Part shown: one piece after another, positions 43,050 to 50,827 of the stretch
Layout: the number at the start of each line of letters is the position of its first letter
How positions within the stretch are numbered: position 1 is the stretch's first letter
Assembly (NCBI GenBank): GCA_038529265.1
Contig: JBCBDX010000001.1
Span: forward strand, 62,001-126,000
DNA from: JBCBDX01 sp038529265
GTDB lineage: Bacteria; Pseudomonadota; Alphaproteobacteria; Rhizobiales; Rhizobiaceae
Direction of reading: 5' to 3'
DNA length: 64,000 nucleotides
Position numbers and translations under genes: made by a program
The notes under the pieces: model-generated
Seen by the model: the letters and a program-made list of their open reading frames with translations, nothing else
What the model was told of the DNA's origin: nothing
Databases searched by the model: none

Positions 43050-46000
43050 ATGCAGATAGCCCCGTCCACTGAAGCGCCGAGGTCATTGGTCAGCGCGTTC
43101 CTACGCCATCCGAATGCTGCGAACTTGCTCATGGTCCTGATGATCATCTTTGGGCTGTTCACGCTCGGACGGATCAACACACAGTTCTTTCCAACGATCG
43201 AGCGCAACACAGTTACAGTTGCAATCACGTGGGAGGGCGCCAGTCCTGAAGATGTTGAATCTAACATTCTGACAGTTGTTGAACCAGAATTGCGGTTCAT
43301 CAACGGTGTGGACGAAATGGACTCTTATGCTCGAGAAGGGTCTGGTTCGGTCATTTTGACGTTCGAAGAAGACTACGACATGCGCGAAGCGTTAGCGGAT
43401 GTTGAGGAGGCGGCCCGCGCTTTGTCGAACTTACCGGATGATGCTGAGGATGCGAAAGTCACCGTCAGTAACTTCTTTGATCGTGTCGCCTCAATATCGA
43501 TCGCCGGTGATGTCTCCGAGGCCACGATCCGGCGCTGGGCAAAAAGAATACGTGATGATTTGACGAGCCGTGGGATTGATCGCGTCACATTTACCGGAAT
43601 GCGAAGTGCAGAGATGCATGTTGCAATATCCGACTATGATTTACGCCGTCTCAGCCTTTCCATTGATGATGTCAGCCAAGCAATCGCTCAGGCTAGCCGC
43701 GATCTGCCGTCGGGCAATCTCGATGGTGCCGTTGAACGCCAACTTAGAACGGTGGCTGCAGACATCGACGTTCGAAGTTTGGGCGAGATAGAGATCAGAT
43801 CCTTGCCCACTGGCGAGAAGATACTTCTTCGCGATATCGCCACGATAACCAACACCTTCGATGACAGTGGCGTCAAAGGTATATCGGGCGATGGTTTGGC
43901 CATTGAGCTCGACATCATGGCAACGCCTACAGCGGATACGCTGACCAGCAATTCAATCCTGCAGGACTATGTGGCCGAGATACGCCCGCAATTGCCGGCA
44001 AACTTGGAGATGCAGGTTTATGAGGTTCGTGCAGCTGCGTTGAACGACCGCATCATGCTTCTGGTTGAAAATGGTTTGACGGGTCTGACGATCGTTCTTG
44101 TCGTATTGTTTCTGTTCCTGAACGCCCGCATTGCCTTTTGGGTCGCCGCTGGCATTCCTGTAGCCGTTTTGGCCACTATTGGTCTGATGTACGCGTTTGG
44201 CGAGACCATCAATATGTTTTCGCTCTTTGGGCTCATCATGATGCTTGGCATTATCGTTGATGATGCCATCGTCGTGGGTGAGCACACGGATACCAGACTT
44301 GCCATGGGCGATGACCCCATGAGTGCCGCCGAAAATGGTGTCGGGGCCATGTTTGTGCCGGTTACGGCCGCGTTGACAACAACGCTGGCAACCTTTCTCC
44401 CATTGTTCATGATTGGTGGCACCATAGGACAAATCATTTCGGTTTTGCCCGTGGTTGTCACAGCTGTCGCTCTGGCCAGCCTTGTTGAGTGTTTCTTTGT
44501 CTTGCCCGGACACCTGGCGCATTCGCTGGATCGCCAACGCCCCCCGCGCTGGTCTTGGTGGCGGGTATTTTTTATCGCGATGTTTATTACCGTGTTTGCA
44601 GCTGGCTTTTTGACCCGCCTCTCTGGCGAGGGAGGGCTGCTTGAATCGTTTCCCGTGATTGCCCGGTTTGATGCGTGGCGTGGACAATTCCCATTCTATG
44701 AAACAGCACTTCTTGTCACCGGCGTCGCTCTGGGAATTGCCTTGCTAATCGAATTGTTCGTAAAGCTGTTGAACCGTGGCGCCGCAGGCCGTGGTCCCAA
44801 CGAGGTCAGTGCGTTCAGGCGCAATTTCGATGCCGGTTTCGACTGGGTGCGGCATGGGCCATTCAACTGGCTGGTCACGATGGCTTGGCGGTGGCGGTAT
44901 GTAACAATAGCTCTGTCAGCTGGGATGGTCATGGTCTTCGCCGTTGGGTTGGTGATGAGCCGACAAGTGGGCTTTGTTTTCTTCCCCTCACCGGAATCTG
45001 AAAACATTTCAGCTAGCGTTATTGCCCACCCTGGAACACCGCAGGATCAGCTTAACGAGGCTGTCCGAGCTTACGAACAAGCCCTAAGGCGGGCTGAAGC
45101 CAAACTCACCAGTGGTAGCGGCGAGGAACTGATTGAAGCAACTTTTGTCACCGTTGGATCTTCAGGCCGTTCGCAAGGTGACAATCTGGCACGCATCAAA
45201 GTTCAACTGACCACGGCCGAACGCCGTACTGTCAGGACACCGGAAATCATTCGGGCATGGCAAGAAGAAGTGCCAACTCTGACGTCGATACGCCGTTTTT
45301 CAATCCGTCAAAGCAGAGCTGGCCCACCCGGTGCAGACGTTGACTTGGAGTTGCGCGGCAATTCCATAGCCATCCTCAAAGAAGCAGCGGTCGAAGCTAC
45401 TGACATTTTGTCAGCAGTAGAGGGCCTGTCCGGCGTTGAAGATGATCTACCATACGGCAAGCCGGAAATGGTGATGACCCTTACGCCACGTGGAACATCA
45501 CTTGGCTTTACACTTGAGAGCGTTGGGCGACAGGTGCGCAATGCCATTGAGGGCACCACTGCCATTCGATTTGCCCGTGGTGATGACGAAGTTGCGGTGC
45601 GCCTTACAATGGAAACCGGCAGAGCAGGCACCGCAGCATTGCGCGAGATGTATTTGCGCAGTCCAGACGGGAACGATGTTCCTCTCATGGAGATTGTTGC
45701 GCTAGACGAACGCCAGGGGTTCTCTGCCATTCAACGCTCCGACGGCCGGACGACCATATCCGTGACGGCGGACATTGATATTGAAGTTACGACAACAGAT
45801 GAAGTGGTCGACTTCCTGCAAGCATCCGGCCGGCTTGATGCATTGGCCGCCAAGTACAATTTGGACTATGGCTTTGGCGGTCGCAGCCGCGAGCAGGCTG
45901 AGGCGTTTGCTGATCTGGGTTATGGTACCGCAGTCGCCATGGCCGTCATTTACATCATTTTGGCTTGGGTCTTTGGAAGTTACTCGATGCCATTTGCGGT

Positions 46001-46454
46001 TATGCTCATTATTCCGTTGGGAGCAGTTGGCGCCGTGTTTGGTCATTGGGTTATGGGCTTTCAACTGACCATTCTCTCGCTGGTCGGTTTGCTGGGTCTT
46101 TCCGGCATTCTCGTCAATGATTCCATCATCTTGGTTTCTCGTCTTCAGGAGCGTTTGAAGCTAGGTGAAGATTTGGAGACAGCGGCGATCGGAGCGAGCC
46201 GTGACCGGTTCCGTGCCGTTTTGCTCACATCGCTGACAACGATTGGGGGGCTTATTCCACTTCTCTTCGAAACCAGTCTCCAGGCGCAATTCTTAAAACC
46301 GATGGCAATCACCATGGTATTCGGCTTGGCAACAGCGACAGTGCTCGTATTGTTTTTGGTGCCCGTGTTTATTGGTATAGGTCGTGATATTAAGAGGGGC
46401 TTCATTGCCGTCTATGGAGATAGACGCTTGCCGCGCTTGGCACCCGGCGAGTAG
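43050..46454 (+). CDS. RND-family efflux pump permease
   Basis: Proton-driven inner-membrane pump of 1134 residues, AcrB/MexF-like in size. It begins with a cytoplasmic tail and LLMVLMIIFGLFTLGRINTQ, then a porter domain (FPTIERNTVTVAITWEGASP, VESNILTVVEPELRFINGVD), helices 2-6 with the proton-relay segment MLGIIVDDAIVVGEHTDTRL (two adjacent Asp), a second porter domain, and a C-terminal helix set ending LVLFLVPVFIGIGRDIKRG. An extra hydrophobic pair at about 505-575 lengthens the middle. Co-transcribed with its adaptor. The substrate could be a lipid, dye, drug or metal; sequence does not decide. Confidence 0.93.
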   Translation: MQIAPSTEAPRSLVSAFLRHPNAANLLMVLMIIFGLFTLGRINTQFFPTIERNTVTVAITWEGASPEDVESNILTVVEPELRFINGVDEMDSYAREGSGSVILTFEEDYDMREALADVEEAARALSNLPDDAEDAKVTVSNFFDRVASISIAGDVSEATIRRWAKRIRDDLTSRGIDRVTFTGMRSAEMHVAISDYDLRRLSLSIDDVSQAIAQASRDLPSGNLDGAVERQLRTVAADIDVRSLGEIEIRSLPTGEKILLRDIATITNTFDDSGVKGISGDGLAIELDIMATPTADTLTSNSILQDYVAEIRPQLPANLEMQVYEVRAAALNDRIMLLVENGLTGLTIVLVVLFLFLNARIAFWVAAGIPVAVLATIGLMYAFGETINMFSLFGLIMMLGIIVDDAIVVGEHTDTRLAMGDDPMSAAENGVGAMFVPVTAALTTTLATFLPLFMIGGTIGQIISVLPVVVTAVALASLVECFFVLPGHLAHSLDRQRPPRWSWWRVFFIAMFITVFAAGFLTRLSGEGGLLESFPVIARFDAWRGQFPFYETALLVTGVALGIALLIELFVKLLNRGAAGRGPNEVSAFRRNFDAGFDWVRHGPFNWLVTMAWRWRYVTIALSAGMVMVFAVGLVMSRQVGFVFFPSPESENISASVIAHPGTPQDQLNEAVRAYEQALRRAEAKLTSGSGEELIEATFVTVGSSGRSQGDNLARIKVQLTTAERRTVRTPEIIRAWQEEVPTLTSIRRFSIRQSRAGPPGADVDLELRGNSIAILKEAAVEATDILSAVEGLSGVEDDLPYGKPEMVMTLTPRGTSLGFTLESVGRQVRNAIEGTTAIRFARGDDEVAVRLTMETGRAGTAALREMYLRSPDGNDVPLMEIVALDERQGFSAIQRSDGRTTISVTADIDIEVTTTDEVVDFLQASGRLDALAAKYNLDYGFGGRSREQAEAFADLGYGTAVAMAVIYIILAWVFGSYSMPFAVMLIIPLGAVGAVFGHWVMGFQLTILSLVGLLGLSGILVNDSIILVSRLQERLKLGEDLETAAIGASRDRFRAVLLTSLTTIGGLIPLLFETSLQAQFLKPMAITMVFGLATATVLVLFLVPVFIGIGRDIKRGFIAVYGDRRLPRLAPGE

Positions 46455-46457
46455 ACG

Positions 46458-46850
46458 TCAGTTCAGCGTTCTTGCCATGTCTGGCAAGTCCAATGAGAAA
46501 CCCGGAATGTGCACTTCAAGCCGGTCTCCATTCTCATCCTGCATAACGTAGTGCCCCACCATCGTACCAGATGGCGTATTAAGCGGACAGCCGGACGTGT
46601 ATTGAAAGCTGTCGCCCGGCTCCATGACGGGTTGCTCACCGATAACACCGGGTCCGCGGACTTCCTCAATTTGGCCAAGCGCGTTGGTAATCTGCCAGTA
46701 ACGTGAAAGCAGCTGAACCGTTCTATCAGAATGATTGGCAACGATTACGGTGTAGGCCCAAAACCAACGTGCAGCCCCCGGGTCGGACTCCTCGTCGATA
46801 AACTCGGGTCGAACCGTTACTTCAATGCCATGTGTTCGCTCACGATACAT
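46458..46850 (-). CDS. apaG: ApaG (Co2+/Mg2+ efflux protein-like)
   Basis: A 130-residue fibronectin-III-like beta protein of the ApaG family. ITVTVRPEF-like start (HGIEVTVRPEFIDEESDPGA), YTVIVANHSDRTVQLLSRYW, and EVRGPGVIGEQPVMEPGDSF followed by YTSGCPLNTPSGTMVGHY, the most conserved part of the family. The role is not settled; linked to metal tolerance and AppppA metabolism in enterics. ATG 46850 matches the family N-terminus; the open frame extends to 47006 over the neighbouring gene's start and is not coding there. Converges with the RND gene with a 3-base gap. Confidence 0.93.
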   Translation of the reverse strand: MYRERTHGIEVTVRPEFIDEESDPGAARWFWAYTVIVANHSDRTVQLLSRYWQITNALGQIEEVRGPGVIGEQPVMEPGDSFQYTSGCPLNTPSGTMVGHYVMQDENGDRLEVHIPGFSLDLPDMARTLN

Positions 46851-46980
46851 GCTTGAAACCCTAACGTGCCAGAAGAAGTTGGCAACGCCTTCGCCACAAC
46901 AAATTGACGCGGTGTGAACAGGTTCTTCATGACATAAAAATGGCTTGGGTCTAGGAATCGTCAAAAGACAGAGACCCAAA

Positions 46981-47586
46981 ATGTTTGACGGCACCCTTCG
47001 ACCCAAGCTGGACCCCTACCTGGACGCTCTTGCCAGACGCCTTGCCCGTGCCGGCGCATCCGCGAACGCCGTGACAATTGCAGGGCTCGTAATTGGCCTT
47101 TTCGCAGCTGGTGCCATTTGGGCCGGGCAGTATTGGCTAGGCCTCGCCCTCCTGCTGCTGAGCCGCATATGTGATGGGCTCGACGGCGCCGTCGCGCGGG
47201 TCACATCCAGTTCGGACTTTGGCGGATACCTCGATATCGTGCTCGACTTTGTCTTTTATGGCGCAATCCCACTTGGTTTTGTGCTCGCTGATCCTTCCGC
47301 CAATGCCATAGCTGGCGCCGTATTGATCTTTTCGTTTTACGTTAATGGCGCGAGCTTTTTGGCATTTGCGATCATGGCCGAGAAACATAAATTGACCACA
47401 GACCAGCGCGGCGAGAAGTCTTTCTTTTTCTCAACTGGTTTGGCTGAAGCGACCGAGACAATTGTTGTCTTTGTCCTGTTTTGCCTTTTGCCGACTTGGT
47501 TCCCGATTATAGCCTACATATTTGCGATCATCGTATTTTATACAGCGCTTTCACGCATTGTGATGACGGGCAGAGTTCTGAGTTAA
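46981..47586 (+). CDS. CDP-alcohol phosphatidyltransferase family membrane protein
   Basis: A 201-residue polytopic enzyme of phospholipid synthesis that transfers a phosphatidyl group from CDP-diacylglycerol to an alcohol. The active-site motif D-G-x2-A-R-x8-G-x3-D-x3-D is complete in CDGLDGAVARVTSSSDFG followed by GYLDIVLD (about residues 60-85). About six membrane helices follow (IPLGFVLADPSANAIAGAVL, TIVVFVLFCLLPTWFPIIAY). The acceptor alcohol is unknown; it does not match the standard PgsA or PssA layout well. ATG 46981 starts at the conserved MFDGTLRP; an upstream frame to 46945 is unsupported. Divergent from apaG. Confidence 0.88.
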   Translation: MFDGTLRPKLDPYLDALARRLARAGASANAVTIAGLVIGLFAAGAIWAGQYWLGLALLLLSRICDGLDGAVARVTSSSDFGGYLDIVLDFVFYGAIPLGFVLADPSANAIAGAVLIFSFYVNGASFLAFAIMAEKHKLTTDQRGEKSFFFSTGLAEATETIVVFVLFCLLPTWFPIIAYIFAIIVFYTALSRIVMTGRVLS

Positions 47587-47588
47587 GC

Positions 47589-48782
47589 CTAGCCGACGCT
47601 TGCCAATGCCTGATCCAGATCCTCGATCAAATCATCTGCATCCTCGAGGCCGACGGACAGGCGCAGAGTGCCGCCACCGATGGAGAGCTCCTGCCGATCT
47701 TCTTCGGACAAGTTCTTGTGCGTGGTTGTCGCCGGATGGGTGATCAAGCTCTTTGAGTCGCCCAGATTGTTGGAAATCGAAATCACGTCCAGCGCGTTTT
47801 CAAACGCGAAGGCGTCGCGCTTTTCGCCCTTGATGTCGAATGCAACCAGCGTCGAGCCCGCGCTCATCTGGCGCGCAATAATCTCCGCTTGCGGATGATC
47901 CGCGCGGCCCGGATAGATGACGCGGGAAACCGCCGAATGATCGGCAAGAAAATCAGCAATACGCCGTGCGTTTTGCGTTTGTTGCGCGATCCGTACTGAT
48001 AACGTCTCCAAACCTTTGAGCATGACCCAAGCGTTGAACGGGCTCATGCCCGGCCCAGTGTGGCGGAAGAAGTCATGAAGATGCTCATCGACCCAATCCT
48101 CGGAACCCAAAACGACCCCACCCAAACAGCGGCCCTGACCGTCGATGTGCTTCGTCGTGGAATAGACTACTATGTCCACGCCAAGCTCCATCGGCTTTTG
48201 ATAGAGCGGGGTTGCAAACACGTTGTCGATAACCACTTTCGCCCCGCACGAGCGTGCGACGGCCACCACATGCGCGATATCGATGACTTCAAGTGTCGGG
48301 TTCGTCGGGCTTTCAAAGAACAGAATCTTGGTGTTTGGCTGTACGGCCTCTTCCCAAGCCTTTGGGTCTGTACCATCGATCAGTGTTGTCTCAACGCCGT
48401 AGCGCGGCAACAGCTTTTCCACCACCCAGCGGCAGGAACCAAATAGCGCGCGCGCCGCAACGACATGGTCGCCCGCTTGCACCTGGCAAAGCATGGCAGC
48501 TGATACAGCCGCCATGCCTGAAGTGGTCGCACGAGCAGCCTCAGCCCCTTCAAGCGTGCACATGCGGTCTTCAAACATTTGCGTGGTTGGGTTGGCATAA
48601 CGCGAATAGATGAAGCCGGGCTCCTCACCCTTGAAACGGGCTTCGGCCGCTTCCGCGCTTTCATAGATAAAGCCCTGCGTCAGAAACAGCGCTTCGGACG
48701 TCTCGCCAAATGGGGACCGCGCGGTGCCCGCATGTACCAACTGCGTTGCCAATCGATGATGTTTTTTTTGCGCTTCACTCAT
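47589..48782 (-). CDS. metZ: O-succinylhomoserine sulfhydrylase
   Basis: Cys/Met-metabolism PLP enzyme of 397 residues that turns O-succinylhomoserine and sulfide into homocysteine, the direct-sulfhydrylation route to methionine. PLP phosphate site YSRYANPTTQMFEDRMCTLE, ASGMAA-type TSGMAAVSAAML, FESPTNPTLEVIDI, and the lysine motif VVYSTTKHIDGQGR(C/V)LGG are intact. The LAxxLVHAGTARS N-terminus is characteristic of MetZ. AAGGG lies 8 bases before ATG 48782. Expression is controlled by an upstream SAM-II riboswitch with a terminator, which independently supports the methionine role. Confidence 0.96.
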   Translation of the reverse strand: MSEAQKKHHRLATQLVHAGTARSPFGETSEALFLTQGFIYESAEAAEARFKGEEPGFIYSRYANPTTQMFEDRMCTLEGAEAARATTSGMAAVSAAMLCQVQAGDHVVAARALFGSCRWVVEKLLPRYGVETTLIDGTDPKAWEEAVQPNTKILFFESPTNPTLEVIDIAHVVAVARSCGAKVVIDNVFATPLYQKPMELGVDIVVYSTTKHIDGQGRCLGGVVLGSEDWVDEHLHDFFRHTGPGMSPFNAWVMLKGLETLSVRIAQQTQNARRIADFLADHSAVSRVIYPGRADHPQAEIIARQMSAGSTLVAFDIKGEKRDAFAFENALDVISISNNLGDSKSLITHPATTTHKNLSEEDRQELSIGGGTLRLSVGLEDADDLIEDLDQALASVG

Positions 48783-48794
48783 GCTTCACCCTTA

Positions 48795-48830
48795 AATAAA
48801 AAACCGGCCTCGCATCGCTGCAAAACCGGT
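48795..48830 (-). terminator. Attenuator terminator between SAM-II riboswitch and metZ
   Basis: On the minus strand ACCGGTTTTGCA-GCGA-TGCGAGGCCGGT folds into a 12-pair stem (G-T pairs included) capped by a GNRA tetraloop (48803-48830) and is followed by TTTTTT-ATTT. It ends 13 bases before the metZ ATG, so it acts as a leader attenuator rather than the end of another gene. Confidence 0.85.
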
Positions 48831-48862
48831 CGGGCAGGCACAAAGGTGCCTCTCTCGCGCGG

Positions 48863-48919
48863 TCTTTTAGCGACTTGTTTTTCGTGGCTGCAAGCCGACC
48901 GGCCAAATCACCACGTGAA
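48863..48919 (-). promoter_or_regulatory. SAM-II riboswitch aptamer (metZ leader)
   Basis: The minus-strand sequence contains the conserved SAM-II elements in order: CACGTGGTGATTTGG, GGCTTGCAGCCACG (P1 closes as CGTGG/CCACG), the AAACAAG linker, and GTCGCTAAAAG that forms the pseudoknot and SAM pocket. It lies 80-137 bases before metZ, and its predicted promoter ends 5 bases upstream, so transcription should start at the aptamer. Confidence 0.95.
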
Positions 48920-48924
48920 ACCTG

Positions 48925-48953
48925 TCCATAACGCCGACCGCCGGTTGCGTCAA
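48925..48953 (-). promoter_or_regulatory. Predicted promoter of the SAM-II/metZ transcript
   Basis: TTGACG (48953-48948), a 17-base spacer and TATGGA (48930-48925) on the minus strand. The expected start near 48918 coincides with the 5' edge of the riboswitch. Confidence 0.7.
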
Positions 48954-48979
48954 TTGTTGCACCTGTCCAAAAAACCCTG

Positions 48980-50077
48980 ATGGACATGGCAAAGCACGGC
49001 ATCCTGACCGATAAGATGATCAATCAGTTGAACGCTGAAGGCGCGCTGAACACGCCTCTGGCGTTTGCCGAGGGTCAGGTGCAGCCGGCCAGCCTTGATC
49101 TGCGGCTTGGCGAAAAAGCATACCGCGTGCGCGCCGCCTTCATGCCGGGTGCCGGAAGCAGTGTCGCCGACAAGCTGGAACAATTGAAACTGCACGAAAT
49201 CGATCTTGCCGATGGTGCCGTGCTCGAAACCGGTTGCGTCTACATCGTGCCGCTGCTGGAGACGCTCGATTTACCCGATAATATCTCCGCATCGGCCAAC
49301 CCGAAAAGCTCGACCGGGCGGCTCGATATTTTCACCCGCGTGCTGACCGATCAGGCAGTTGAGTTCGACAAGGTACCCGCAGGCTATAGCGGCCCGCTTT
49401 ATCTGGAAGTTTCCCCGCGCACGTTCCCGATTGTCGTGCGGATGGGCTCGCGCCTGTCGCAAATCAGGTTCCGCATCGGCCACGCGCTTTTGGATGCGGC
49501 GCAATTGGCAGCGCTTCACGAGAATGAGACGCTTGTCGCCGATGACAATGTGAACATCACGCAAGCGGGTATTGCCCTGTCGGTCGACTTGTCCGGCTTT
49601 GACAACAATCTGATCGGCTATCGCGGCAAGCATCACACAGCCGTCGTTGATGTCGATAAGCCCGGCGCGCATGATGTGCTCGATTTTTGGGAGCCAATTC
49701 CGTCGCGCGGTAGGCAGGAACTCATCCTCGATCCTGACGAGTTTTACATTTTGGTCTCCCGCGAGGCCGTCCATGTCCCGCCGGACTATGCCGCCGAGAT
49801 GACACCGTTTGACCCGCTCGTCGGGGAATTTCGTGTGCACTATGCGGGCTTCTTCGATCCTGGCTTCGGCCACTCCGCCGCGGGAGGCACGGGCTCACGT
49901 GCGGTGCTGGAAGTGCGCTCACACGAAGTGCCGTTTGTGCTGGAGCACGGCCAGATCGTCGGCCGCCTTGTCTATGAGCGCATGCTTGAAAGACCCTCTG
50001 CGCTCTATGGCATTGACCTGAAATCAAACTACCAGGCGCAAGGCTTGAAACTGTCTAAGCATTTTCGGGTTGGTTGA
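48980..50077 (+). CDS. dcd: Double-domain 2'-deoxycytidine 5'-triphosphate deaminase
   Basis: A 365-residue protein of the dCTP deaminase/dUTPase superfamily, about twice the usual Dcd length (190). The N-half has ILTDKMINQL, VQPASLDLRLGEKAYRVRAA, SANPKSSTGRLDIFTRVL and GPLYLEVSPRTFPI. The C-half repeats the fold with ILDPDEFYILVSREAVHVPP, FDPLVGEFRVHYAGFFDPGF and LEVRSHEVPFVLEHGQIVGR. This long form is known in alphaproteobacteria. It supplies dUMP precursors by deaminating dCTP. ATG 48980 and 48986 are both possible starts and neither has a good ribosome site. Divergent from metZ. Confidence 0.9.
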   Translation: MDMAKHGILTDKMINQLNAEGALNTPLAFAEGQVQPASLDLRLGEKAYRVRAAFMPGAGSSVADKLEQLKLHEIDLADGAVLETGCVYIVPLLETLDLPDNISASANPKSSTGRLDIFTRVLTDQAVEFDKVPAGYSGPLYLEVSPRTFPIVVRMGSRLSQIRFRIGHALLDAAQLAALHENETLVADDNVNITQAGIALSVDLSGFDNNLIGYRGKHHTAVVDVDKPGAHDVLDFWEPIPSRGRQELILDPDEFYILVSREAVHVPPDYAAEMTPFDPLVGEFRVHYAGFFDPGFGHSAAGGTGSRAVLEVRSHEVPFVLEHGQIVGRLVYERMLERPSALYGIDLKSNYQAQGLKLSKHFRVG

Positions 50078-50123
50078 CACGCGGCCTTGGAAAGGACGTG
50101 CTCGGGGCAACCTACTTTGTTCG

Positions 50124-50717
50124 TTAGACTGAACCCAAATAGTATCCAATGGCCTCGGCCAATTCGGTTTCCTCGTAACCAAAATGGGAACGCACGACCT
50201 CTTCGAGTTTTCTAAATGTATTGGCGGCTCTTGCGAAATTCGCCTCCGACGGGTCGTCAATCAAGGCATCAGCAGCGCGTCCCAAGCGGACGATTAACTC
50301 ATGAACTACCTCATGCTCCGCTTTGAGCTTAGCCACGATTTCCCTGAATCCGGCACCACCCGCTTCTTCGATCCGCGGGAACATGTCAGCGCTTTCAATG
50401 TCATGATGAAATTTCAGCACTTGGCATTCGTGTCCGCAAAGATTTCCAAATGCCCGGAAATTCTCCGCCATATCGAGAGAAAGGACGATCTGTTTCAGTT
50501 GTTCTGGCGCCTCGTCCCTCGCTTCGATGCGAGCAAGAACCGCTCCTATCTGGCCCATTTCTCTTAGATAGTGGCGGTGTATCGCCGCTAGTTGCCGGCC
50601 TTGCTGGCGATGGACGTCCGTCGCCTCAGGCACGGCCGGTGCCCTGGGCCTGTCGGCTTCCGCTAGGTTCAGTTCTTCGAGCGTTTGGGTTGATAGGTCG
50701 GACATGCCAATCAACAT
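50124..50717 (-). CDS. Hemerythrin HHE-domain protein
   Basis: Up to 197 residues. After a disordered N-terminus rich in Pro/Glu, a four-helix bundle carries spaced metal ligands typical of hemerythrin-like HHE proteins: AIHRHYLREM (helix 1), CQVLKFHHDIESADMFPRIEE (helix 2), LKAEHEVVHELIVRLG (helix 3) and VVRSHFGYEETELAEAI (helix 4), consistent with a di-iron site binding oxygen, NO or iron. The start is uncertain (ATG 50717 or 50705), neither with a clear ribosome site. Converges on dcd. Function not known. Confidence 0.8.
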   Translation of the reverse strand: MLIGMSDLSTQTLEELNLAEADRPRAPAVPEATDVHRQQGRQLAAIHRHYLREMGQIGAVLARIEARDEAPEQLKQIVLSLDMAENFRAFGNLCGHECQVLKFHHDIESADMFPRIEEAGGAGFREIVAKLKAEHEVVHELIVRLGRAADALIDDPSEANFARAANTFRKLEEVVRSHFGYEETELAEAIGYYLGSV

Positions 50718-50827
50718 AGAACGTCAAAGGTCAATGCAAAGAATCCAAGTCGGGATTTGATCTTATGCTCTGTTTTCGAAATAGTTCCTTTTTTGACGAA
50801 GCGTATCGAGAAAATCTGCGCGGCCGA

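Noticed and set aside
46851..47006. Longer ApaG frame starting at 47006
   Set aside because: It would overlap the divergent phosphatidyltransferase start, and ApaG homologues begin at the M used here.
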